64,000 nucleotides of DNA, taken from Rhodopirellula baltica (GTDB lineage: Bacteria > Planctomycetota > Planctomycetia > Pirellulales > Pirellulaceae). The notes under the pieces are model-generated. The model ran no database searches, had not been told where the DNA came from, and worked only from the letters and a program-made list of their open reading frames with translations. This document shows positions 9,801 through 17,381 of this stretch, in pieces (within the stretch, counting starts at the first letter, position 1; every line of letters begins with the position of its first letter). The DNA lies in assembly GCA_002901265.1 (NCBI GenBank), contig PPHI01000020.1, forward strand, positions 39,672 to 103,671. Reading direction: 5' to 3'. The position numbers were made by a program, and so were the translations under genes.

Positions 9801-10314
9801 GCAAGTTTGGCTGGAGGCAAAATACAGCCAAGTCGAGGGCCCCAAGCCGATGTACCGTCAATGTGAACATCGCAATGAAGAAATGCGTGTTGTTGGTCGC
9901 CACTTGCGACACTTGATCGAAGTCGACGGGATCTCACCGACCGACATTTGTGTCATTTACAACGGCGGTGCGAGCGAGACTCTGAAATCGATGCTTGAAC
10001 CGAAGTTAAAGGAGTTTGGCGTTGAGCTTTCGTTTCAGCGGAATCGATCGTTTGAACGCAAGGCGAACACTCTGATTGCGACGACTGCCCATTCCTACAA
10101 AGGATATGAATCCGAAGTCGTGGTGATTCCTTGTGTTGATCACTTTATCGCTGCGCAAGGCAAGATCCTTGCCAACGGTCTGTACGTTGCGATGACACGA
10201 GCGCGTTCGCTATTGGCGATTTACGGCGTTGACGGTGGCTCCGCGGCGAGTCACGAACTTTGCACGACGCTGGCTGCTTGTACGAAAGCGCAAGCGACGG
10301 AAGCAATCGGTTGA
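6895..10314 (+). CDS. Tandem dual SF1 helicase (Upf1-like + UvrD-like)
   Basis: An 1139-residue protein with two complete superfamily 1 helicase cores. Residues 1-190 are an acidic N-terminal region of unknown fold. Core 1 (about 195-660) is Upf1/DNA2-like (SF1B): Walker A GPPGTGKT at 214-221, Walker B DEAG at 389-392, LVGDSKQLAP, EQRRMHPEI, a HSQQGSEADIVIFD motif V and a NVAISRARE motif VI. Core 2 (about 715-1125) is UvrD/Rep-like (SF1A): Walker A GVAGSGKS at 739-746, DEAQD at 861-865, a HSYKGYESEVV motif V and a VAMTRAR motif VI. Both ATPase sites look intact. Each half alone resembles a full helicase, so this is a fusion and not an inserted subdomain. No nuclease motif or partner gene is visible. 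It is monocistronic. The function (repair, R-loop removal, RNA handling or defence) is unknown. Confidence 0.9.
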   Translation: MSDEDDSDWLAEDFEFEPARYASELDLPFGDPQKLADASAAVRQEYRDSSRWKRLQCTKVSLFAERDRGTVFVIHIGKAVEFDWTWEGATAFCPSSLDDDRSYSDRFYEEADFEDDLIWSGEIVEVDERNGCLFVALNDLEKVPAIGPFFVRPFEFLSVLDELYSGESFETLQSQLPSRLAAAEGDIHPKIASAQTGLPALTEWWRHSWGVLWGPPGTGKTWTTGQQIARVVGETLSETNAERVLIVSTTNRATDAVALSLGDAAKNACPELLESETLLRIGKGASLTSFVNRQLDSMLAGTESQVLSRISALTQQLPLFDNWEEKAFTRKQIAELRTTGNDQSQRIFVNPDKRVIVATAFRTMRFLKDETVKGLIDEGDCPFTTIVIDEAGLISRAAIAALSLLAARRVILVGDSKQLAPISRISRVLPTRQQTWLASSGLSHLEETSDVPKAVYLLTEQRRMHPEICAVVSAYQYNGVLKTATERVNASSALTPFLKDHSRAIWYVLDAEDCPLEAIRASRGPGNQSWVRAITESVLKKLFADNDVRDANGLFISPFKAQANMVGDLLAGWGLTTWEASTVHSQQGSEADIVIFDTVNAGNHTWGIVEWKRLVNVAISRAREAVIVLASRSEMEEPYLRSLRSHLKPSVLVKKADRFVWSDVSSAIHRLGSEASTMRVVDPSANYQVAPPETGNPKAPGCRMGDQIAARKPMKPQLSQEQQRLTNLELDGKPRLVRGVAGSGKSVVLCNWLAKTVKRLRDRKDARIWAVYANRSLHQLLCESIESAWDSLNEGELFDRTTFPWEHVELLHVKDVLSGMLPSVQLKMDDFGFDYDRAAEEFLNRQDTDHLLPRCTALFIDEAQDMGPATLRLLLSVVEQSDESDANSRSAHLFYDNAQNVYNTKTPKWTDFGLDMRGRSTIMRESFRSTRPITEFAANVLSRLSGEGGRQDQQELVSMGLLKPTERNGQVWLEAKYSQVEGPKPMYRQCEHRNEEMRVVGRHLRHLIEVDGISPTDICVIYNGGASETLKSMLEPKLKEFGVELSFQRNRSFERKANTLIATTAHSYKGYESEVVVIPCVDHFIAAQGKILANGLYVAMTRARSLLAIYGVDGGSAASHELCTTLAACTKAQATEAIG

Positions 10315-10642
10315 GTCGATGGCTTGTGTATTCGCGGGATAAGTGTCAGCCAATGCGACGTCCCGCGGGTAGCAGCCCATCTCGCGCCGATCAATATCAA
10401 TTCGCCACAGTCGCCACAGTGAAGCCGCTGGTAATTCCCCAGCATTCGAAACAGAGCCGGGATACACTTAGAAGCTGTTGATACTTGAGTATCGCTTTTC
10501 GCTCCGCAAAGGTAGCGGTCTCTGCTGCTTTTCCGGAGGAGAAGTCGACATTGGACAAAGAAAAAAAAACAGGCCGCTTCGCTCGGTGTTTATGAACAAA
10601 TCGTATTGCACCACTAGGCAATCAGGGTGTGAGGAGAGTTGG
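10315..10642. other. Intergenic region with decayed gene fragment
   Basis: About 330 bases between the helicase stop and the Gfo/Idh/MocA start. Apart from the aldo/keto reductase remnant (10397-10490), it contains a run of eight A (about 10560-10569) and a small inverted motif around 10487-10512. No independent gene is supported. Confidence 0.5.
10397..10490 (-). pseudogene. Remnant of an aldo/keto reductase 5' end
   Basis: The minus strand reads KYQQLLSVSRLCFECWGITS, which aligns with the start of the intact aldo/keto reductase at 5512-6513 (YYQFHGTELSVSQLCFGCWGITS). The nucleotide similarity (around 70% by eye over about 55 bases) covers only the first two dozen codons, and the rest of the reductase is absent. 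This is therefore a decayed partial duplicate in the same orientation as the intact gene, with the helicase gene between the two copies. Confidence 0.55.
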
Positions 10643-11731
10643 ATGACGAATCGACGCAAGACAATCAAAACGATTGTGGCCCTGACGGCAGTTCATGTTG
10701 TGGGGCCTGCATCAGCACAGCAACCAATACCATCCAAACGGATTCGCATCGCGCAATTTGGAACGAAGCACGCCCACGCGATCGGAAAACTGGAAGCGAT
10801 TCGCAAGTTTCCCGACACGTTTGATTTCGTCGGGGTTTGTGAGCCTGATCCATCGCGTCGCGCAGCCCTAGCGAATCATCCCGCTTTTCGCGATGTCACC
10901 TGGCTGACTGAAGAGCAGCTTTTGAAATCGGAAGGGCTGCAAGCGTGCGCGGTGGAGACTGAGGTAAAGCAGTTGGTGCCGACGGGTATCAAGTGCCTTC
11001 AAGCGGGGCTACACATTCATTTGGACAAGCCTGCGGGTGAATCAATGTCCGATTGCAAACGTCTGCATGCGATCGCAAACGAACGCGGTTTAACGGTGCA
11101 GATGGGGTACATGTTGCGTTACAACCCGGCGTTTCAGTTCGCTAAAAAACTGATGGAGCAAGGTGTGCTGGGGGAAGTCACCGAGATCAACGCCATGATG
11201 GGCAAATTCATGAACGACGGCGGGCGAAAGGAGCTTGAGCAATACGCCGGTGGCGGCATGTTCGAGTTAGCTTGTCATTTGATTGATCAAGTCGTTTGGA
11301 TGCTTGGTCCGCCAAGCAACGTCACGTCGTTTGCGCGACGGAGCTTTCCTGAGAAGGACGACTTTGCGGATAACCAGCTCGCCGTTTTGGAGTACCCCAA
11401 GACACTCGTGACGATCCGTTGCAACCATATCGATCCGATGGGGGGACCGCGACGGTCATTCTCGATCACCGGGACCGAAGGAACGTTCGAGATTAATCCA
11501 CTGGAACCGACCCCATCCGGACGACTCGGACTGGCGACCGCGAAGGACGGATTTCGAAAAGGATTTCAACCGATCGAATTTGATACTCCGAGCGGGCGTT
11601 ACGACGCCGAATTCAAAGACTTGGCGGCAGTGATTCGAGGAGAACAAATATTGCAGTGGGATTCCAAGCATGACTTGGCAACGCATCGTGCCGTGCTGCA
11701 AGCGAGCGGTTTGCGTGTACCGGCGAACTAA
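10643..11731 (+). CDS. Gfo/Idh/MocA-family oxidoreductase
   Basis: A 362-residue NAD(P)-dependent oxidoreductase starting at ATG 10643, six bases after a GAGGAG ribosome binding site. The open frame extends to 10478, but the upstream part has no coding character. An N-terminal signal-like segment (about 8-25, ending ASAQQ) suggests export, common for planctomycete members. The Rossmann motif (IRIAQFGTKHAH) is atypical in lacking the standard GxGxxG. The family DKP motif is at 128-130 (HLDKPAG). The C-terminal alpha/beta domain (about 150-300) includes the GGGMFELACHLID helix. The substrate is probably a sugar or inositol derivative and is not identifiable. Confidence 0.87.
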   Translation: MTNRRKTIKTIVALTAVHVVGPASAQQPIPSKRIRIAQFGTKHAHAIGKLEAIRKFPDTFDFVGVCEPDPSRRAALANHPAFRDVTWLTEEQLLKSEGLQACAVETEVKQLVPTGIKCLQAGLHIHLDKPAGESMSDCKRLHAIANERGLTVQMGYMLRYNPAFQFAKKLMEQGVLGEVTEINAMMGKFMNDGGRKELEQYAGGGMFELACHLIDQVVWMLGPPSNVTSFARRSFPEKDDFADNQLAVLEYPKTLVTIRCNHIDPMGGPRRSFSITGTEGTFEINPLEPTPSGRLGLATAKDGFRKGFQPIEFDTPSGRYDAEFKDLAAVIRGEQILQWDSKHDLATHRAVLQASGLRVPAN

Positions 11732-11885
11732 GGTGCTGTGGCTGATGGTAAGAATAGGCCGCGAATCAGGGGACTCTTGGCAGTTTGTTAAAGTCACCGA
11801 GAACTCGTGTGGTTGATTCGTGGTGCTCGACAATCGTGAATCGCCGGCGATACAATCATCAGCAACACCCCACAGGAATCCGAGC

Positions 11886-12734
11886 ATGTGTGATCAAGAC
11901 CATTTTGACGACGATCTGAAGCGTTACTCACGTCGCGACCTCGGCTCCATCGCGGCGGCCGGTGTCGGTGCGGCGATGTTCTTCCCGAGCGCTGCCGGAG
12001 CCGCAGAAGTTTCCGAGCAAGATGTTTCGATCAAAACGGATGACGGAACATGCGACGCCTACTTCGTTGCCCCCAAGTCCGGCTCACATGCCGCTGTGTT
12101 GATATGGCCGGATATTTTTGGGTTGCGTCCCGCGTTTCGCCAAATGGGCAAACGTCTGGCAGAATCCGGGTATAGCGTTTTGGTCGTCAATCCGTTCTAT
12201 CGCAAACAAAAGGCTCCGACCGCAAGCAACGGCGCCAGCACTGCCATCACGGAAGTCCTGCCGTTGGCTCGATCGCTGACACCGGAAATTCAGATGGCCG
12301 ATGCCAAAGCTTTTGTCGGTTGGCTGGACGAACAGCCCCAGGTCGACACGGCGAAGAAAGTCGCCACGACAGGATATTGCATGGGAGGCCCGATCGTCTT
12401 TCGCACGGCCGCAACCGTGCCAGACCGTATCGGCGCGGCGTGCACGTTCCATGGTGGCGGTTTGGTGACATCGAATCCCGATAGCCCGCACCTCCTGATT
12501 CCCAAGATGAAGGCACAGTTTCTGATTGCGATCGCTGAAAACGATGACGAGCGAGACCCGGAATCGAAAACGGTGCTCAAAGAATCGTTCGCCGACGCCG
12601 ACTTGAAAGCGGAGATTGAGGTCTACCCAGCTGGACACGGCTGGTGTCCTCCCGATACTCGTGTTTACAACGCCGAGCAGTCCGAACGTGCGTGGTCGCG
12701 TATGCTGGCGTTGTTCGAAACGTCGCTCGCCTGA
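11886..12734 (+). CDS. Tat-exported dienelactone hydrolase family protein
   Basis: A 282-residue alpha/beta hydrolase. ATG 11886 is chosen over the upstream in-frame start at 11820 because it puts a twin-arginine motif (SRRDLG, 15-20) and a hydrophobic stretch with an AGA-AEV cleavage site at the N-terminus. The dienelactone-hydrolase triad is visible: nucleophile C165 in GYCMGG, D220/D221 in ENDDERD and H251 in PAGHGW. Members hydrolyse ester or lactone bonds, with substrates ranging from dienelactones to unknown. The next gene starts within about 10 bases, so they are probably co-transcribed. Confidence 0.87.
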   Translation: MCDQDHFDDDLKRYSRRDLGSIAAAGVGAAMFFPSAAGAAEVSEQDVSIKTDDGTCDAYFVAPKSGSHAAVLIWPDIFGLRPAFRQMGKRLAESGYSVLVVNPFYRKQKAPTASNGASTAITEVLPLARSLTPEIQMADAKAFVGWLDEQPQVDTAKKVATTGYCMGGPIVFRTAATVPDRIGAACTFHGGGLVTSNPDSPHLLIPKMKAQFLIAIAENDDERDPESKTVLKESFADADLKAEIEVYPAGHGWCPPDTRVYNAEQSERAWSRMLALFETSLA

Positions 12735-12742
12735 TTAAAACG

Positions 12743-13246
12743 TTGACTGACGAACCATCCGATTCTGAACAAACACCTCCGGCGCCAACCATTTGGATTG
12801 ACGCCGATGCGTGTCCCGTGATGGTCAAGGAGTTGGTCTACCGAGCAGCCGACCGCCGACAGATCCCCGTTGTCGTGGTTGCCAATCAATCGATTCCCAT
12901 TCCTAAATCGGCTTTTGTGCGACGGGTCACCGTTCGCGATGGAGCGGATATGGCTGACCATGCAATTGTTGCCGCATCAAAAGCAGGGGACTTGGTGATC
13001 GCCGATGACGTTCCGCTCGCTGCACGCGTTATCGAAAACGGGGTCTTGGTGATCACAAGTCGCGGCGAACTCTACAACGAACGCAACATTCATAATCGGT
13101 TGGCGACCCGCGACTTGATGGAACAGCTCCGTCTTTCGGGGGTTGAGACCGGTGGGCCGAAGGCGTTTGGGAAAAAAGACGCTCAGGCGTTCGCCAATCA
13201 ATTGGATCGAACGTTAACGAAACTGCTCAAACGGTCGGCGCGGTAA
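12743..13246 (+). CDS. YaiI/YqxD (DUF188) family protein
   Basis: About 167 residues from a TTG start at 12743. The frame stays open upstream to 12644, but that would overlap the hydrolase gene by 90 bases, and the family usually begins just before the IWIDADACP motif seen at about residue 15-23. Conserved features are DADACPVMVKE, SAFVRRVTV, GADMADHAIV, DLVIADDVPLA and the SRGELY/NIHNRLATRDLMEQLR segment, giving a near full-length PIN-like fold. The acidic cluster suggests a metal-dependent nuclease-type site, but the family function is not established. It sits 8 bases after the dienelactone hydrolase stop. Confidence 0.85.
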   Translation: MTDEPSDSEQTPPAPTIWIDADACPVMVKELVYRAADRRQIPVVVVANQSIPIPKSAFVRRVTVRDGADMADHAIVAASKAGDLVIADDVPLAARVIENGVLVITSRGELYNERNIHNRLATRDLMEQLRLSGVETGGPKAFGKKDAQAFANQLDRTLTKLLKRSAR

Positions 13247-13497
13247 GCCCCGGTGGAACTGGGAGCTGAAATGTTTCGTTCCCTGCTCCTCGGTGGTCCT
13301 ATCGATGGTGTCGGTGGCGGAAATCCGCGTTGGGAAGCATCGAGATTGATTTGATCTGTGGAGGATTGGCAGACTACTCTGACTTGGATTCCCATGTTTT
13401 TTCATCGGGATTTCTAAGAAACCGTCTGCTAGCGGTTCTTTACGGTGAAGGCGACTTGTTCGCGATTGGCCTGCCCGACGAAGCAGAAGCAGAGTGA

Positions 13498-14052
13498 ATG
13501 TTGAAACCGACACCGCCCATTGACCGGTCCGGTGACCAGGAACCCCAGATAACTACGGTTCGAAGTCTATTCGAATCCGAAGAGACGGGATTGCTGCGCT
13601 ATGCGTTCTCGATTGTCGGGCGACGGGCTGTCGCCGAAGAGATCGTTCAGGAGGTTTTCCTGCAGCTCCACCAACGTTGGGACCAGATCGATGCTCCACA
13701 AGCATGGCTGTTCCGCAGCGTTCGCAACCGGGTCTACAACCACCTCCGCAACCATCGCCGGGAAGTGTTTTCGCACGGCCAAACCGACGAACCGTCGGAT
13801 GCCGAGGGCGAAGACCTGCCCGAAGCGTTGCTGGAGCGGATGGAGGCGATGGCCAAGCTGCGGGAGATGCTCGGCGAACTTGATGAAGTCGATCGCCAAT
13901 TGGTGACACTCAAGTACTTCGAAGGCCTCAAATACAAAGAGATCAGTGAACGGACTGGACTGAGCGTTGGAAACGTCGGCTATCGCCTCCACCACATTCT
14001 CAAAGAACTGGCGCACCGACTTCGTTCACTCGGAATCGATGAAGACTCATGA
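13498..14052 (+). CDS. ECF-type RNA polymerase sigma factor
   Basis: A 184-residue sigma-70 family protein with only the two core domains. Region 2 spans about residues 20-90 (LLRYAFSIVGRRAVAEEIVQ, then WLFRSVRNRVYNHLRNHRR). Region 4 spans about 120-180 and contains the helix-turn-helix YKEISERTGLSVGNVGYRLH. The stop codon overlaps the start of the next gene (ATGA, 14049-14052), so sigma factor and putative anti-sigma are translationally coupled. This arrangement usually means a membrane-held sigma factor released on an envelope signal. The target promoters cannot be read from the sequence. Confidence 0.93.
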   Translation: MLKPTPPIDRSGDQEPQITTVRSLFESEETGLLRYAFSIVGRRAVAEEIVQEVFLQLHQRWDQIDAPQAWLFRSVRNRVYNHLRNHRREVFSHGQTDEPSDAEGEDLPEALLERMEAMAKLREMLGELDEVDRQLVTLKYFEGLKYKEISERTGLSVGNVGYRLHHILKELAHRLRSLGIDEDS

Positions 14053-14894
14053 CAGACGAATCTACCAATCCACCGTTCGACTCGCAACTCGAAGCCCGCA
14101 TTGTCGCGTTCGTGCTCGGCGAAGCGTCGGACTTTGAACAAGCACAATTGCTGCGGTTGATCGAGCAGCGTGCTGACGCCGCGGTGTTCTATCATCAAAC
14201 CTTGCAACTTCATCAGCTGATGGAAGTTGTAGGTGCTGGAGAGCCCGATGACGTGCTCGCTGACGGTGACGATGAGTGGCGATTGCCCGAGTCGAAACGC
14301 GAGGCCCTTCTGGCAGCCTTTGACGGAGCCGACGAGACTGAACCTGTTCGTGTTGACGACAACTCAGAGCACGTCGATTCGATCGTGTTTCAACCCATCC
14401 ATCCCGTTCGCCGCAAAGTGATCAAGGCGATCTTGAGTGTTGCGGCAGCGATCATTTTCGTCGGCATGGCGAGCAGCTTTGCGCTGTACCGATTGCTGAA
14501 CCAACAAATGGCCATGACCGCCTCACCAAAGGGTGCCGATGCGAAGGTCGCGGCAGGATTTGAACTTGGCGACGCCGACGAATTCGGTGATTTCGATGGA
14601 TTCCAGGAGTCAAAAGGCGCTGTCGTCGCAGCTGGTAAACCTATCGGTGCGTTCTATGGCGGCGCCGTTCCGAGCAGCGGACCAGTGACAATGGCGGAGA
14701 AAGCGAGTTCTACGTCTGCCCTATCGACGCTGAAAGAAACGTTGAATGCCGGATCAACGAATCGAACGGACTACTATTTTTCGGACGACGTCCAGTACAT
14801 GCCAAGTGATGGCCCTACGCTGCACTTCCGCAGGACGATGACTTGTTTGGGATGCAAGGCGGCGCATTGGGCAATGACAAGTCGGGTGTCATGA
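14049..14894 (+). CDS. Membrane anti-sigma-like protein (N-part of VWA locus)
   Basis: The open frame encodes 281 residues. Residues 1-75 form a cytoplasmic helical domain (VAFVLGEASDFEQAQLLRLI) resembling the N-terminal sigma-interacting part of planctomycete anti-sigma/VWA proteins. A transmembrane segment follows at about 127-150 (ILSVAAAIIFVGMASSF) and then a Gly/Asp-rich extracytoplasmic linker. The last ~23 residues look unnatural (rich in Cys, Arg and Trp). In the -1 frame the linker continues smoothly (GPYAALPQDDDLFGMQGG) into the VWA protein. One missing C near 14813-14816 would join both into a single ~1080-residue protein. Alternatively the genes are separate and coupled, since the stop overlaps an ATG (ATGA at 14891-14894). 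Confidence 0.7.
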   Translation: MTDESTNPPFDSQLEARIVAFVLGEASDFEQAQLLRLIEQRADAAVFYHQTLQLHQLMEVVGAGEPDDVLADGDDEWRLPESKREALLAAFDGADETEPVRVDDNSEHVDSIVFQPIHPVRRKVIKAILSVAAAIIFVGMASSFALYRLLNQQMAMTASPKGADAKVAAGFELGDADEFGDFDGFQESKGAVVAAGKPIGAFYGGAVPSSGPVTMAEKASSTSALSTLKETLNAGSTNRTDYYFSDDVQYMPSDGPTLHFRRTMTCLGCKAAHWAMTSRVS

Positions 14895-17296
14895 GCGAAG
14901 TGTCACGCCAACTTGCACAGAGTCAATCGGGCGAATCAGAGCAAAGCGGGCGGTCCCGCGTAACACGTTTCGGCGGCGTCGCGATCGCTGGGGATGGTGA
15001 TCGCCAGCCGCAATCAAGCTCCCGATTCAATGTTGTAGGTGATTTCGCGATTGATATCAGTCGTGCCGATCGATACCGCGAGTACGCAAAAGGCGCCCCG
15101 GAAACCCCCCCCCCCGCTCCTTCCGTAGCGTTGGGTTACTCAGCAGCACCAACCGCCCCAGGACAGCGTGGCGTAGAAGCCGGCAGGCCAGCAGTCACCG
15201 CGCCAGGTATCGACTCATCGCTTGGTGACTCGCTGGCCGCGGACGCTCCGGCGGCTGAGTCACTAGGGACTGTTCCGATGGACCTGTTCAGTACGCGTGG
15301 CTTCGCTCCGTCGCCACAGATGTCAGATGGAGTGATGCGTTCTGCACAAGGGCTGATTGAGGATGCGATTACACCTGGGATAGTTCTCGGGGAATCCGAA
15401 GAACGATTCGAAGGCTTTGACAATAAGATCGCTGGCGTGAATAACTCCAACGACCATCCGTTTAGCGATCCCAACTCGAAAAGCGACTGGGGAATCGCTG
15501 CAGGTGGTGAGTCGAACGGCCAAGCAGACAAGAATTCGAATGCTTGGATGTATTCGGACCGGGATGTGCGAGCGAAGGACAAATTGCAAATCGCGGGGTC
15601 GGCTGGCGAAAAACCGCTTAATCGAAATCAACTCTGGAGCGAATTTGATGTCGCTGAGAATTCGGGTTTGATTCCTGCGACGCCAAACTCCGAGCCTTCG
15701 ATCGTCGCCGGGCGCGCGCCCGCCGCAAATTCCATTCACGATCGGCGGTTGCCTGGCGATTTAAGTGATGAATCGCTCCCCTCGCTCGAAACCGAGCGAC
15801 TATCCGAACTTGCAGAGTCTCAGTCAACCAAGTCCGAGCAGGCGGAAGTCGCTTTGGGACTCGAGCTTCCGGCGGGCCAACCGCTCGTGGGCTCGGGATT
15901 GGACGTTACCCTCAACAAAAAATTGGCCGAAGTGCCGATGTTGGCGACACCTGCCCAAGCAGAGGTTCAAGAGCTAAATGCGACCGACAACGCGTTCTCG
16001 ACATTTTCGCTGCATGTGAGTGACGTCTCCTTCCAGCTCGCAAAATCGGAATTGGAAAACAACGCCTGGCCCAATCCACAGCAGGTACGCGTGGAAGAAT
16101 TTGTCAATGCGTTCGGATATCACGATCCCTTGCCACGAGCCTCCGAACGAGTGGCTTGTCGAATCGATCAAGCGATCCACCCCAGCATGCAACAACGAAA
16201 CGTGTTGCGTCTGTCGATGCGAACGGCTGCTTTCGGACGTGCCGCCAGCACGCCTTTGCAACTGACAGTTCTGCTGGATCACTCGGGATCGATGGAACGA
16301 AGCGACCGCCAACAAACCCTGCGTGCGGCGTTTGAAACGCTGGCACAACAACTGACTCCCAACGATCACGTCACTTTAATCAGCTTCGCCCGCCAACCGC
16401 GCTTAGTCGTCGACCAACTGCCAGGCGGACAAAGCGAACAGCTATTAGAGGTGCTTGACCAAACACCGGTACAAGGCGGAACCAATTTCGAAGCGGCCAT
16501 CGAACTTGCCTCACAAAAGGCATCCGAGCACTTCGATCCGAACGCCCAAAACCGAATTGTCCTGATGACCGACGGCGCCGTGAACCTTGGCGATGCCGAC
16601 CCGTTGCGATTGTCAAACACGATCGAGACGCTTCGTGACCGCGGCATCGCGTTTGATGCGGCGGGAATTGGAGCCGACGGATTAAACGACGAAGTCCTGG
16701 AATCACTGACACGTAAAGGCGATGGACGATATTACTTGTTGAATTCGGTGGCCGAAGCAGATGAAGCATTTGCGAAGCAGATCGCCGGGTCCCTACGTCC
16801 GTTTGCCAAGAACGTCAAAGTCCAAGTCGAATTCAATCCGGAACGCGTTGGCCAGTACAAATTGCTTGGCTTCGATGAACACCGTCTGAATAAAGAAGAC
16901 TTCCACAATGACGCGGTCGACGCGGCAGAGTTGACCGCCGAAGAAGCCGGTGTGGCAGTCTATCAAGTCGAAGTCAAACCCAACGGCAGTGGCGATGTCG
17001 GATCGGTCTCCGTGCGGTTCCAAGATGTCGCGACCGGACGAATGGTCGAACGTCGTTGGCCAATCCCGTTCGACCCGATGCCCTCCCGTTTGGAATCAGC
17101 AGACCCGGCCATCAAGCTGGCAACCGTCGCTGCCTTGTTCGCTTCGAAGTTGAAAGCGGATCCCATCGGGACAACGATCGACTTCGCCACACTGAAAAGC
17201 TACCTGAACGATCTGCCAAGCACGTTTGCCGCACAGCCACGTGTCACACAGTTGCAAGACATGATCGGCAAAGCCCAGCAGCTCACGGGCAACTAA
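14843..17296 (+). CDS. YfbK-type von Willebrand factor A protein
   Basis: The open frame (TTG 14843, or ATG 14852 or 14891) encodes about 800 residues. A long low-complexity linker rich in Ser/Gly/Asn leads to the YfbK-type N-domain (FSTFSLHVSDVSFQLAKSEL). Next come a VWA domain with an intact metal-ion-dependent adhesion site (LLDHSGSM; MTDGAVNLGD) and the C-terminal DUF3520-like domain (SLRPFAKNVKVQVEFNPERV to the end). VWA domains bind proteins through a divalent cation. Without the upstream frame this piece has no signal or membrane segment, which supports a broken fusion with the preceding gene. An 11-base C run (15105-15115) lies in the linker. It is probably part of an envelope-sensing operon with the ECF sigma factor. 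Confidence 0.83.
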   Translation: MFGMQGGALGNDKSGVMSEVSRQLAQSQSGESEQSGRSRVTRFGGVAIAGDGDRQPQSSSRFNVVGDFAIDISRADRYREYAKGAPETPPPAPSVALGYSAAPTAPGQRGVEAGRPAVTAPGIDSSLGDSLAADAPAAESLGTVPMDLFSTRGFAPSPQMSDGVMRSAQGLIEDAITPGIVLGESEERFEGFDNKIAGVNNSNDHPFSDPNSKSDWGIAAGGESNGQADKNSNAWMYSDRDVRAKDKLQIAGSAGEKPLNRNQLWSEFDVAENSGLIPATPNSEPSIVAGRAPAANSIHDRRLPGDLSDESLPSLETERLSELAESQSTKSEQAEVALGLELPAGQPLVGSGLDVTLNKKLAEVPMLATPAQAEVQELNATDNAFSTFSLHVSDVSFQLAKSELENNAWPNPQQVRVEEFVNAFGYHDPLPRASERVACRIDQAIHPSMQQRNVLRLSMRTAAFGRAASTPLQLTVLLDHSGSMERSDRQQTLRAAFETLAQQLTPNDHVTLISFARQPRLVVDQLPGGQSEQLLEVLDQTPVQGGTNFEAAIELASQKASEHFDPNAQNRIVLMTDGAVNLGDADPLRLSNTIETLRDRGIAFDAAGIGADGLNDEVLESLTRKGDGRYYLLNSVAEADEAFAKQIAGSLRPFAKNVKVQVEFNPERVGQYKLLGFDEHRLNKEDFHNDAVDAAELTAEEAGVAVYQVEVKPNGSGDVGSVSVRFQDVATGRMVERRWPIPFDPMPSRLESADPAIKLATVAALFASKLKADPIGTTIDFATLKSYLNDLPSTFAAQPRVTQLQDMIGKAQQLTGN

Positions 17297-17381
17297 CAGG
17301 CTGTTGATTGAAACACCTTCCCTTGTCTGGTCTGACAGTCAACCGTGACTGTCGGCACCGTTTGATCGTTGGAGTTCCTCG

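Noticed and set aside
6895..10314. Dual helicase as part of a defence system
   Set aside because: No nuclease, methylase, toxin or other defence gene lies next to it, and the flanking genes are ordinary metabolism, so a defence role is not supported here.
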